Shown here one piece after another: positions 17,067-25,225 of a stretch of DNA of 64,000 nucleotides. The notes under the pieces are model-generated. The model searched no databases. It was not told the DNA's origin and saw only the letters and a program-made list of their open reading frames with translations. A program made the translations under genes and the position numbers. Source of the stretch: Bdellovibrionaceae bacterium UBA2316 (lineage in GTDB: Bacteria > Bdellovibrionota > Bdellovibrionia > Bdellovibrionales > Bdellovibrionaceae); the NCBI GenBank assembly GCA_002345205.1, contig DDVI01000087.1, positions 46,516 through 110,515 of the forward strand, given 5' to 3'. Every line of letters starts with the position of its first letter. Position 1 is the stretch's first letter.

Positions 17067-19592
17067 ATGAAATCATTATTTATGTTTATATTCCTCCCAC
17101 TGATTCTTCTTGCAGATAGTAACCTCTATTTTTCTAGTCCGAATTTATGTGCTCGTCAGTCAACGATGCCAGCAAAAAGTGTTTACTTATTTGTGGATGG
17201 ATTTGCGTCTGGTCGTGCGGCTACTAAGTGGGCTCGTGAAGCGGGTATCGACAAACTAGAATTAGTAACTAAAACGTGGCAGCAACTGCATGCGCGTAGT
17301 TTCTATCTCTCAAAGCGCATTATGGAATTAATGCTAGCGAAAGAGTTGCCAATTATCACGCCCGCACAATTGAAGTCGTGCGGCCAAAGCCTAAACTGTT
17401 CAGAATATAAAAATCTAGTTTTGCAGTATAAGCAAAAAATTATGCAGATATCTGACACTAAGTCTGCGGTTCAATGTACATGGGTGAAAAAGTCCCTTCC
17501 TTTGTTTTTTTCGACTAAACCGCCAAATAGAAATGATCTAGAAGAACTGGCTGTAGCCTACCTTGACAAAGGAAGCTATATCGACACATGCGAAAAGATT
17601 CTTTCCGGCGAAACTAAACAGAATCCCGACGTCGTTTTAAAATTTGATCTTAAAGACACGGCGGATTGGGAAGAGAACGGCTTTGAATTCTGGCGATCCT
17701 TCAAGATCTACTTAAGCCTATTTTGGGGGCAAAAGTGGAATCACCCGGTATTGCAAAATCAAGAAATCGTACGCAGCTTTGCTGTGGATGAAATCGTTAC
17801 GTTAATGGCGGATGGTTGTTATTCAATCAGTCGCCCAGAATGCGATACAGATTTTCTAAATATTTCTCAGTTGAAGACGACTATTCGTAAGGGCAGTTTT
17901 CAAAGCTCCTACTTGATGGCTAACGAAATCATGAAAGATCAGTTGAGCACTTTTGACGAACGTTTACGCCCAGCCGAACCAAAGACATCCGTTAACACGA
18001 ACACTCGCGCGGAATTAATGTCGCTGATGAAAGTGCGTCATCAATCTAACTATCAGCTCTATAGATCTGTTCGTAATTTGGCGATTGTGTTTAACCAAAA
18101 ATCAGTAAATCAAATGTTTTCGGATTTATTGCCACACTTTCGTGAAACCAATATTAAACCAGAGATTTATACTCTGTGTGCCGAAGTTAATAAAATCGTT
18201 CGAACAGATTTAAGTCCGTTTGCTAAAGAAATCGAAATTTCTAAATACAAAGTTTCGGGTTTGAATGATGTGACGGTATTAAATCAACGTCCTGAAGACC
18301 TGTTCGCAAAAGGGTTGGGTTATTTAGACGCGCTTAGGCCTCATTGTGAAAAAGTTGAAGAGGTTCTACGTGCTAAGCTTATCACAGAAAATGCAATTGA
18401 TTTGGGTGAACAAACTCAAGCGCGCAAATGGTTCCAAACGATTACCCAGTATACGTTACCAATTGAAATTAACCACGGTTCAATAGGTTCGGTACCGCCA
18501 CAATACTCGAGTGCCAGTGCGTATGTACGTTTGAAAGATGATACGGTGTGCTCGTCGATTATCGATTGCACACGCAATATCATGGAAGACATGGTGAATG
18601 TATATCAAGTGGCTCTATACAAAGGTGTTACTGGTAACAAGACAGCGAACGAATCGGTATCCCAAAATCATTTCGGCGCTGACGTGGCCTGCGGGCTGTT
18701 CGATCCTTGGCAGCAAAGTCAGCTTCGTAAAAAGAACCTGGTATCTGATCTGGTTAGTTCGGTGATTTCAGGTGTAACAATGCTTCCCATTTACTTGGAT
18801 TTGGATTTCGATACTAAAAAGCTGGTTAGTTTTTCCCAGTTGTATGAGAACGGCAAAATTAAGTTTGATCCTCAATTTGATCAAAAGACGATTCAATCGA
18901 CTGTGTTTTTGGATCTGGGCCCGTTGGCTAAAGCACCGTGCTATGTAAGCGTGTCAAATTCAAGCAAGATTAAGTCGCCAAACACAGGACTCATTTTTAA
19001 AGGGGTATCGTTTCAAGGTTGTATTCGTAATGCTGACGGACAAATTGTTTCTAACAATTTAGAAATGCAAACAAATCGTATTCAAGAGTTGTCGGCATGT
19101 GGTGCATGTATGCTGAATTTTGAAGAGGTAGCCATCGCCGCCGCAACTAATAATTATAACGTATTCCGTTTTGGAATTCGTTTTATCGCAAGTTTGGTAA
19201 GCTACTTCAAAGATGATGAAAATCCAATTAATCAGCCAATAGAATTGAAAGTTAATCCTGAGTACGTGAAAGAAGCGTTTGTGAAGTACAATTCAATTCC
19301 GGATTCATGCATGTATGAACTCGTGAATGGTTCAAAGTGTATGGAAAACATATGTTTGTCGTACACCATTTCAGAGGTCGAAAAGAAACTTAACGTAAAA
19401 GTAAATGATGGAAGCTTGTGGAATTCTAACGATGACGGATTTCCCCATAGCGAAAGTTATACCGACGCTTGGCTTAAGTTTGAAGGTTGCGAACGGGAAG
19501 TGCGTGTTCCAATCAATTGTCAAAAGGGAAAAAAACCAAGTTATGTAAGTGTTCCTAAATCATTGCCGAGCTGCGCACGGAGAGATCAATAA
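17067..19592 (+). CDS. large exported Cys-containing protein, fourth gene of six-gene operon
   Basis: At 841 residues this is the largest product of the operon. A signal peptide (MKSLFMFIFLPLILLADS) precedes the mature protein. The body is mixed helix and strand with about 30 Cys, often paired or close (LKSCGQSLNCSEY, VCSSIIDCTR, SACGACMLNFEE, SKCMENICLSY), consistent with many disulfides in the periplasm. I see no enzyme motif and no repeat. AAGGAGGA (17057-17064) is a near-perfect ribosome site. The stop shares a base with the next start (TAATG), strong evidence for one transcript. Confidence 0.75.
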   Translation: MKSLFMFIFLPLILLADSNLYFSSPNLCARQSTMPAKSVYLFVDGFASGRAATKWAREAGIDKLELVTKTWQQLHARSFYLSKRIMELMLAKELPIITPAQLKSCGQSLNCSEYKNLVLQYKQKIMQISDTKSAVQCTWVKKSLPLFFSTKPPNRNDLEELAVAYLDKGSYIDTCEKILSGETKQNPDVVLKFDLKDTADWEENGFEFWRSFKIYLSLFWGQKWNHPVLQNQEIVRSFAVDEIVTLMADGCYSISRPECDTDFLNISQLKTTIRKGSFQSSYLMANEIMKDQLSTFDERLRPAEPKTSVNTNTRAELMSLMKVRHQSNYQLYRSVRNLAIVFNQKSVNQMFSDLLPHFRETNIKPEIYTLCAEVNKIVRTDLSPFAKEIEISKYKVSGLNDVTVLNQRPEDLFAKGLGYLDALRPHCEKVEEVLRAKLITENAIDLGEQTQARKWFQTITQYTLPIEINHGSIGSVPPQYSSASAYVRLKDDTVCSSIIDCTRNIMEDMVNVYQVALYKGVTGNKTANESVSQNHFGADVACGLFDPWQQSQLRKKNLVSDLVSSVISGVTMLPIYLDLDFDTKKLVSFSQLYENGKIKFDPQFDQKTIQSTVFLDLGPLAKAPCYVSVSNSSKIKSPNTGLIFKGVSFQGCIRNADGQIVSNNLEMQTNRIQELSACGACMLNFEEVAIAAATNNYNVFRFGIRFIASLVSYFKDDENPINQPIELKVNPEYVKEAFVKYNSIPDSCMYELVNGSKCMENICLSYTISEVEKKLNVKVNDGSLWNSNDDGFPHSESYTDAWLKFEGCEREVRVPINCQKGKKPSYVSVPKSLPSCARRDQ

Positions 19593-20173
19593 TGAAGAAG
19601 AGGATTTTAATTCTATTTCTAGTTGCTGTTCAATCCTTTGGAGCGGATGTTCTGCGTATAGATTCTAATTTCGGCGGCTTGCCATTTACATTTTCTAAAA
19701 AATCATACTCGGATAATGGTGATTTGAACGTTGGTTATTTTGTATCCTGTCGTCCAGAGAGGCAGAGTTTGTGCCAAGAACTGTGTTCGGCTCAAACATG
19801 CTTGATCAGTAATGATTCGTGCGAAGCTTGCGTATCCTCTAGGAACTTGAATGTGTTTGCTTTGTTTAACGACTTCTCAAAGCTATTTACACTCTCTAGG
19901 GGGACAGTAGACTGGGTAAGTCTATTTGAAAAAATCAAAAATGAAGGCGTTCGTGTTGTTGATGAAAACGCGATCTTAAATTTATTTGAAGATACTCAGT
20001 CCGACGAGAAATACGAAAGTGCTCGTAAACGTTTCTTCAATAGCTGCCCTGCAGACACGGCAAAAGCTTTTCTGTTAATTGATGGTGAGTTAAATCCACT
20101 CGTCTATGTTTGCCAAGGTTCCTACGGGCAAATTTCGTATCAAACACAGTGGAATACCGAGATCGCTCAATGA
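19592..20173 (+). CDS. exported Cys-rich protein, fifth gene of six-gene operon
   Basis: A 193-residue product with a Sec signal (MKKRILILFLVAVQSFGA). The mature part has a tight Cys cluster at about residues 50-80 (VSCRPERQSLCQELC, QTCLISNDSCEACVSS), eight Cys in about 30 residues, then a helical region with ALFNDFSKLF and two late Cys (NSCPAD, YVCQGS). The cluster could be a disulfide-knotted or metal-binding module; its spacing fits no family I know. It starts inside the stop of the preceding gene and its own stop overlaps the next start (ATGA). Confidence 0.72.
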   Translation: MKKRILILFLVAVQSFGADVLRIDSNFGGLPFTFSKKSYSDNGDLNVGYFVSCRPERQSLCQELCSAQTCLISNDSCEACVSSRNLNVFALFNDFSKLFTLSRGTVDWVSLFEKIKNEGVRVVDENAILNLFEDTQSDEKYESARKRFFNSCPADTAKAFLLIDGELNPLVYVCQGSYGQISYQTQWNTEIAQ

Positions 20174-21249
20174 AACTGTGGATTTGTGTTTTAATTTTAG
20201 CCGGAAATCTGTCGGCGGCCGTTTGGTCGACCAATAAAGTTTGGAGTGAGTCCAATGAAAAAGCCTATTCGGCTTGGGTAGAATCTAACTGGACAAACGA
20301 TGTTTTTACAAATTCAGAAAGCCCACTGTTTGGTTTAAAGACCGATTGTGCTGATGCTTCCTATGCGATGCGTGCGTACTATGCGTTTCTCAATGGATTG
20401 CCAGTTAATTTCCACAGATACGATGGGGCAAAGATTGATCAAACGATGTCTTCGTTTGATCATATCAAAGATCCGTTTGCCCGTTTTCGCAGTTATTTAA
20501 ATTATGTTTTTGATGTGACGGATACGCGCACATTAAGCCGTGATACCTATGCGATTGATATCAATCGCCAGAAGATGCGTGCCGGAATCGTATATGTTAG
20601 CCCAGGAATTCACTCCTACCAAATTACGGGGTTAGATATTTATGGTGTTCCGCAAACATTAAGCTCAACGGTACCACGTGAACAGCGGTTGCTCTTTTCA
20701 CACTATGGTTTTCCGTTCTATGTTCCTCAAGATACTAAAAAATATCTCGATGGTTTTCGTGCATTTAAAACGGATGCTCAAGAGGAAAGCTCCAAAGAAC
20801 AATTTCAAATTGCGGCGTCTGCAGCCGGTGATTTTATTTCTTACCAAGAAAAGATGATTCAAAAACTTCAGATTCAATCCGAGCCATTTGATCGTCGTAT
20901 CACACGTATTAAGGGCAACCTGTGTTTCTTTTCAAGAGAAAGAGCCGTGCTGGTCACTGATGCGTTTGTAGCCCAACAAACGCAAGGTGGCTCATGCTTT
21001 GGTTACGCCGCCTTCGACGGCTACAGCACCTATATCCGAGACGAAAAATTAAAAAAATATTTTCTAGAACTTAAAAAAATGACGTCATCCTCAGCTTGGG
21101 CTTCTACACCACACGACGCAAAAAAGAGTTTGCTATCGGTATTCCTTGTGGAAATTCCAGATAACGATTGCACGGTTGAAACAAGCTTACCAATAAAACC
21201 AACACTCAGACTCGCAGAAATCTACCAAGCTCTAGAGACAAAAAAATAG
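20170..21249 (+). CDS. exported papain-like Cys/His enzyme candidate, sixth gene of operon
   Basis: A 359-residue product with a signal peptide (MKLWICVLILAGNLSAA). Near residue 59, KTDCADASYAMRAYYAFLNG has the pattern of a Cys at the start of a helix in NlpC/P60, transglutaminase-like and other papain-fold enzymes. About 100 residues on, PGIHSYQITGLDIYG offers the catalytic His at the start of a strand and a following polar residue. This would make it a peptidase, amidase or transglutaminase-type enzyme acting outside the cytoplasm; the substrate is unknown. ATG at 20170 overlaps the upstream TGA by 4 bases, so it is preferred to an earlier in-frame codon at 20110. Confidence 0.68.
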   Translation: MKLWICVLILAGNLSAAVWSTNKVWSESNEKAYSAWVESNWTNDVFTNSESPLFGLKTDCADASYAMRAYYAFLNGLPVNFHRYDGAKIDQTMSSFDHIKDPFARFRSYLNYVFDVTDTRTLSRDTYAIDINRQKMRAGIVYVSPGIHSYQITGLDIYGVPQTLSSTVPREQRLLFSHYGFPFYVPQDTKKYLDGFRAFKTDAQEESSKEQFQIAASAAGDFISYQEKMIQKLQIQSEPFDRRITRIKGNLCFFSRERAVLVTDAFVAQQTQGGSCFGYAAFDGYSTYIRDEKLKKYFLELKKMTSSSAWASTPHDAKKSLLSVFLVEIPDNDCTVETSLPIKPTLRLAEIYQALETKK

Positions 21250-21388
21250 TCTCAGACCCAAACGCAACCATGGCGCAAAGATGGGGCTTAGAATCCTATA
21301 AACCAAAGTGCCCAGTATATTAATACAATCGATAACGGAAAACAGGACGAAAACTTTGAACGTCGAACGGCTGCGGTCGACGGTTGTC

Positions 21389-22426
21389 CTAGATCTCTAG
21401 CTGAATCTTTTCCAAAAGAGTAGGATCATTTAAAACGCGTTCTCCACCTTTAGCAATAGCCACTAGGGGAGAGTCTGCAATATTCACAGGAAGTCTAACT
21501 TCATTTTGAATACGTAGACTGAAATCACGAATTAAGGCGCCCCCGCCAGCTAACCAGATCCCTTGATCAATAATATCAGAAACTAATTCCGGCGGCGTGT
21601 TTTCAAGAGCTTTGTGGATCGCATTGATGATCTCTTGAAGGGAGTCATTCATTGCAAGACCCACTTGTTCTGATGTGATTTCCATCGATGTCGGTAAACC
21701 AGAGTCTACGTCGCGACCCGTGATCATCGCGGTCTGAATATCCTTTTTGGGTACCGCGGTTCCGATCGAAATTTTCAAAAACTCTGCTTGTGTTTCTGGT
21801 ATGACAATATTTTTGTAACGTCTAAAGTACTGAACGATATCGGCATCAATTTTATGACCACCGACACGGATGGCTTCACAGTAAACTATATCTGCAAGGG
21901 CGATAACGGCAACTTCCGTAGTTCCACCACCGATATCTACGATCATTGAGCCAACCGGTGATTTGATTTTTAAACCTGCGCCTATCGCGGCTGCCATTGG
22001 TTCGTCGATTAGGTAGACTTTCTTTGCGCCGGCTTTTTTACATGCTGTCACGACGGCTTTTTTTTCTACTTCTGTTACTCCAAATGGAAGCGAAATCACC
22101 ACGCGTGGAGACGAGTAGTGAACTTTCACGCGCGGATGGTTTAAAAAATATTTTAAAAGATATTCAGCGGAATCAAAGTCTGCAATCACGCCGTCTTTGA
22201 TTGGTTTTTGAATGACGATATTTCCTGTTTGTTTGTCAGCAATTTCTTTCGCTTCTTTACCGACAGCGATAATTTTACGCTTCTGATTGCTTGTAACGAC
22301 TTGGGCAACGATGCTTGGCTCGTTAACGACAACGCCCTTGCCTCGTGCGCTAATCACGGTATTGGCAGTGCCAAGATCTATATAGATGTCGGCTGCAGTG
22401 GAATCGTCTTTAAACCAAGAAAACAT
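21389..22426 (-). CDS. mreB: MreB rod-shape actin homologue
   Basis: A cytoskeletal ATPase that forms filaments under the inner membrane and guides cell-wall synthesis. The actin-fold motifs are in order: IYIDLGTANTVI (phosphate 1) at about residue 14, KPIKDGVIADFD, DEPMAAAIGAG (connect 1), VDIGGGTTEVAV (phosphate 2) and WLAGGGALIRDF (adenosine). The 345 residues are the full family length. The N-terminal MFSWFKDD could be a membrane-binding amphipathic end. It is not followed by mreC/mreD; instead it lies 8 bases after a barrel-like exported protein gene on the same strand, with AGGAG before the ATG. Bdellovibrio is known to carry two mreB genes, and this may be the isolated one. Confidence 0.95.
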   Translation of the reverse strand: MFSWFKDDSTAADIYIDLGTANTVISARGKGVVVNEPSIVAQVVTSNQKRKIIAVGKEAKEIADKQTGNIVIQKPIKDGVIADFDSAEYLLKYFLNHPRVKVHYSSPRVVISLPFGVTEVEKKAVVTACKKAGAKKVYLIDEPMAAAIGAGLKIKSPVGSMIVDIGGGTTEVAVIALADIVYCEAIRVGGHKIDADIVQYFRRYKNIVIPETQAEFLKISIGTAVPKKDIQTAMITGRDVDSGLPTSMEITSEQVGLAMNDSLQEIINAIHKALENTPPELVSDIIDQGIWLAGGGALIRDFSLRIQNEVRLPVNIADSPLVAIAKGGERVLNDPTLLEKIQLEI

Positions 22427-22434
22427 AAAGGCTC

Positions 22435-23061
22435 CTATTTAGCTCGTCGTTTGAACCCAGAATTATTATCAAATGGAATGCTAGCAAAAATCGCCAGACC
22501 AGAATCAGATTTATTTAGATTCAACTGAAGTTCTGCAGCAAAGAAAACATCATGGACTTCAGGGTGTTCGTATTCAGCACCCACTGCAAATTGTGTGGCT
22601 GTTGTATTGTTGTTTTTGACTGCCACGAAATTGATCGGTAGAGCTACGTAGCTGGTAAGCTTGCCCTTTTGAATATCAATTTTTTTGCTTGCCATCGGTG
22701 CAAACTGAAGTGTTGTTACGCTCGTATCATCAAAGCGCGACAGCCAAAGCGCGCTGCGAATCCCCAGTGCTGGCTGGTTTCCATAGTCTGGAAATGGAAT
22801 GTATTTTAAACTTGCACCCATTTGGTACTCTACACTTCCCACGCCGAACAAGAAACGACTCGAAAGATCGTCTCTCCAGCCAGCATCTAAAAAACCACCT
22901 ACATTTAAACCGCCGTTACCTGCAGAATAAGTTTGGAGTGACCCGCCTAAACGATAGGAACCAGGTGAAATGACCTCACCAGATTCGCCGATAGTTAAGT
23001 AATTGCCTTGAGACACAAGTGGTAACATCAGTGAAAAGAATAGTGATAACATATATTTCAT
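22435..23061 (-). CDS. exported beta-barrel-like protein upstream of mreB
   Basis: A 208-residue product with a signal peptide (MKYMLSLFFSLMLPLVSQG). The mature protein alternates hydrophobic and polar residues with many Gly/aromatic turns (GGSLQTYSAGNGGLNVGG, GVGSVEYQMGASLKYIP, FAVGAEYEHPEV), the look of an outer-membrane beta-barrel of about 8-10 strands, although the C-terminus (GFKRRAK) is not the usual aromatic. ATG at 23061 is chosen because AAGGAG sits 5 bases before it and the longer frame would run into the divergent gene. Likely co-transcribed with mreB. Confidence 0.62.
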   Translation of the reverse strand: MKYMLSLFFSLMLPLVSQGNYLTIGESGEVISPGSYRLGGSLQTYSAGNGGLNVGGFLDAGWRDDLSSRFLFGVGSVEYQMGASLKYIPFPDYGNQPALGIRSALWLSRFDDTSVTTLQFAPMASKKIDIQKGKLTSYVALPINFVAVKNNNTTATQFAVGAEYEHPEVHDVFFAAELQLNLNKSDSGLAIFASIPFDNNSGFKRRAK

Positions 23062-23152
23062 AAAGTCTCCTTGGATCCAAAGTTGGCCTCTACTAGAATA
23101 AATAGCTGGCCATGCATTTGACAAGCTGAATAACTGTTGAGACAGTAATGTC

Positions 23153-23920
23153 ATGCCAACGGTTAACCTACCCGCTAAGCTGCCACTCAGTTTGGTCGTT
23201 ATCACTCTAAATGAAGAAAAGAATCTAAAGTCCTGTCTAGAGTCAGTTCCTTTCGCTAGTGATATTGTTGTCTTAGACAGTTTTTCTAAAGATAAAACTA
23301 AAGAAGTAGCTGAGGCCGCAGGGGCTCGGTTTATCGAGCAAAGCTGGTTAGGGTTTGGTCCTCAGAAGAAAAAAGCAGTTGAATTGGCTAAATTTGATTG
23401 GGTGCTGAGTTTAGATGCAGACGAGAGACTGTCACCAGAACTACAGGTTGAAATCCAAAAGCAGTTTGAAACTCTCAATGCCAAAACGGGATATCTTTTG
23501 CCTAGAATCTCGTTTTACTTGGGTCGTTGGATTCGCCATGGTGGTTGGTATCCTGATTATCAATTGAGACTTTTTAATCGTCAGTATTCGAACTGGGATC
23601 AAGCTGGAATTCATGAGAAAGTGTTAGCTGATCAAACGGCTAAATTTAAAATGCCGATTCAGCATTATGTTTTTGAATCGATTAGTCATCAAGTGATTAC
23701 TAATGATAGGTATTCTAGCTTGCAGTCGCAACATTTGTTCAGGGAAAAAAAAATGCATTTTTCTTTGTTTAAGCTCATTACTAAACCTTGGGTAAAATTT
23801 GTTGAGAATTATTTTTACAAACGTGGATTTCTGGATGGTTTGCCCGGGTTTATTATTGCGGTAGGCTCGGCCTATTCTGTTTTCTTAAAGCATGCTAAGT
23901 TGTGGGAGCTGGAAAAATGA
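23153..23920 (+). CDS. family 2 glycosyltransferase, WaaE/KdtX-like (LPS core)
   Basis: The N-terminal half is a GT-A domain: LSLVVITLNEEKNLKSCL opens it, DIVVLDSFSKDKTKEVAEAAGA binds the nucleotide sugar, and LSLDADERLSPE has the DXD metal site. RWIRHGGWYPDYQLRLFNR is the hallmark block of the WaaE/KdtX group, which adds a hexose (beta-1,4-glucose in Klebsiella) to the inner core of lipopolysaccharide. A hydrophobic C-terminal segment (GLPGFIIAVGSAYSVFL) could dock on the membrane. The donor and acceptor in this organism are not known. The next gene overlaps by ATGA. Confidence 0.85.
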   Translation: MPTVNLPAKLPLSLVVITLNEEKNLKSCLESVPFASDIVVLDSFSKDKTKEVAEAAGARFIEQSWLGFGPQKKKAVELAKFDWVLSLDADERLSPELQVEIQKQFETLNAKTGYLLPRISFYLGRWIRHGGWYPDYQLRLFNRQYSNWDQAGIHEKVLADQTAKFKMPIQHYVFESISHQVITNDRYSSLQSQHLFREKKMHFSLFKLITKPWVKFVENYFYKRGFLDGLPGFIIAVGSAYSVFLKHAKLWELEK

Positions 23921-24771
23921 TTCGTTACTTACTGGCGGCGTTTTTTATAGTCTCAGGTGTTTCCTACGGTGAATCGGGAGTCTGGACGCTGACGACGCCT
24001 AATTATAAACAGGTTAAGGTTAATGGTGTGGCATTAAAAAATGCGGCATTCTGGGATTTGCCCCAAATGAGTCAGGTTCAAACAGCTAACACGGACGCAT
24101 TAGTTTTTTTGCCAGAGCATGTGTATTTAAAAATTTTTAAAAATAGTCACATCCGTTGGGATGGAAACACTCTACATGTGGTATCTGGAGGAGTGTATGT
24201 CAAGGCGGTGAGTTCAAGTGTTGCTATTCAGGTTCCGATACTTTTCAAATTTGGAATGAATCCTGGGGACATGACGATTGACCATGACCCGAAAGCTAAA
24301 AGTGTTCGTTTTGAAGTTTTATCTAAAGCGCAGCCTATTCAAATTGATTCCGATGATCGTGTGCTGACAACAACGGAAGGTACTAAGTTAGCGTTTCAAG
24401 CAGAATTTGTTGAAGGCGAGATGGCGTATGATTTCCTTTTGAACGATCGAAAAATTCCCAAACTGAGGATGGAAAAAGGTCAAATTGAAAAGCCGATCAT
24501 TTTAGACGCCACGATTTGGACCGCGCAGGTGAAAAAAGCTGTGGCGGACAAGGCTAAACACGTTAAAAAAGTGGCGGGGGATAATAGTAAATATATTTGT
24601 AAAAATCCTAACGGAGTTTTGAACTCGTGTTTCTTTGTGCGCGAAGGTTCAAGCTGTCTACGCTATACATGTAATTTAAGCGGCGAGTGGACGCAAAAAA
24701 CTACATTCTCAGATAATAACCTATGCCCCAAAGCTAAAATAGTAAAAGACTGTGAGTGGTTGGGACGCTAA
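23917..24771 (+). CDS. exported protein with FecR-like middle region
   Basis: A 284-residue product, signal peptide MIRYLLAAFFIVSGVSYG. The middle (PEHVYLKIFKNSHIRWDGN, HVVSGGVYVKAVSSSVAIQVPI) has the strand-turn spacing of FecR/LPS-transport-type beta sheets, which is a weak resemblance only. A Lys/Ala-rich helix near residues 205-225 leads to a Cys-rich end (YICKNPNGVLNSCFF, SSCLRYTCNL, NLCPKA, KDCEW). ATG at 23917 overlaps the stop of the glycosyltransferase by 4 bases, so the two are translated together; a link to envelope polysaccharide is inferred from that alone. Confidence 0.6.
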   Translation: MIRYLLAAFFIVSGVSYGESGVWTLTTPNYKQVKVNGVALKNAAFWDLPQMSQVQTANTDALVFLPEHVYLKIFKNSHIRWDGNTLHVVSGGVYVKAVSSSVAIQVPILFKFGMNPGDMTIDHDPKAKSVRFEVLSKAQPIQIDSDDRVLTTTEGTKLAFQAEFVEGEMAYDFLLNDRKIPKLRMEKGQIEKPIILDATIWTAQVKKAVADKAKHVKKVAGDNSKYICKNPNGVLNSCFFVREGSSCLRYTCNLSGEWTQKTTFSDNNLCPKAKIVKDCEWLGR

Positions 24772-24780
24772 ACTAGTGTA

Positions 24781-24894
24781 TTAGCGAAGTCGGGACTTCA
24801 TTCGGCTTAGAGCCACCGGTGTAATTCCTAGATATTTTGATAGTTCATTTTGTCTCCTTTTGGTTTTCGTAATTTGTAAATCCATCGTTGATGC
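24781..24894 (-). pseudogene. remnant: C-terminal HTH of a Crp/Fnr-family regulator
   Basis: Read on the minus strand, the piece ends TKRRQNELSKYLGITPVALSRM followed by KSRLR and TAA at 24781-24783. This is the helix-turn-helix and end of a Crp/Fnr-type regulator. An in-frame stop lies just upstream (near 24896) and no cyclic-nucleotide-binding domain precedes it, so only about the last 37 residues remain. Confidence 0.6.
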
Positions 24895-24937
24895 CTAACT
24901 GAATTTTCACCAATCGGTAGTTCATAAGTTAACTCCC

Positions 24938-25158
24938 TTAATTCTGACTCATTAACTTGCGTGCGACACTGGGAAGTAGCCATAGCAGTATGCGAAGAAC
25001 TTTTATTTTTCCTATGTATATGTCCTCGGTTCCGCGTTCTAGGGCCGCTAAAATTTCTGCGGCCACCCGTGATGGAGCTTCAAGACTGTTTTGATTTGAA
25101 CGCATTCTGGTCATTTGAGTTTTAGTTAGTGGCGGAAAAGCCTGGTGTACTTTTATCC
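24938..25158 (-). pseudogene. remnant: C-terminal part of a short-chain dehydrogenase
   Basis: On the minus strand this reads VHQAFPPLTKTQMTRMRSN through SRVAAEILAALERGTED and IYIGKIKVLRILLWLLPSVA to KLMSQN and TAA at 24938-24940. The FPPLTKTQMT block and the GKIKVL end are those of DltE-like NAD(P)-dependent oxidoreductases. The Rossmann nucleotide motif and the catalytic Tyr-Lys are missing: the similarity starts abruptly beside a hairpin at 25160. About 73 of some 240 residues survive. Confidence 0.65.
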
Positions 25159-25159
25159 A

Positions 25160-25208
25160 TTTATCTCACAAACGGGCGTGAGATAAATTAACCTAAGTTA
25201 ATTTTTTT
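25160..25208 (+). terminator. tandem hairpins, second one followed by T run
   Basis: A 10-bp hairpin (TTTATCTCAC with GTGAGATAAA, 25160-25187) overlaps an AT-rich one (AAATTAAC with GTTAATTT, 25185-25204) that runs into further Ts to 25208. It could stop transcription of the plus strand after the glycosyltransferase pair; it also marks the broken end of the dehydrogenase remnant. Confidence 0.4.
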
Positions 25209-25225
25209 GGAAAAAAGGAGTAGGT

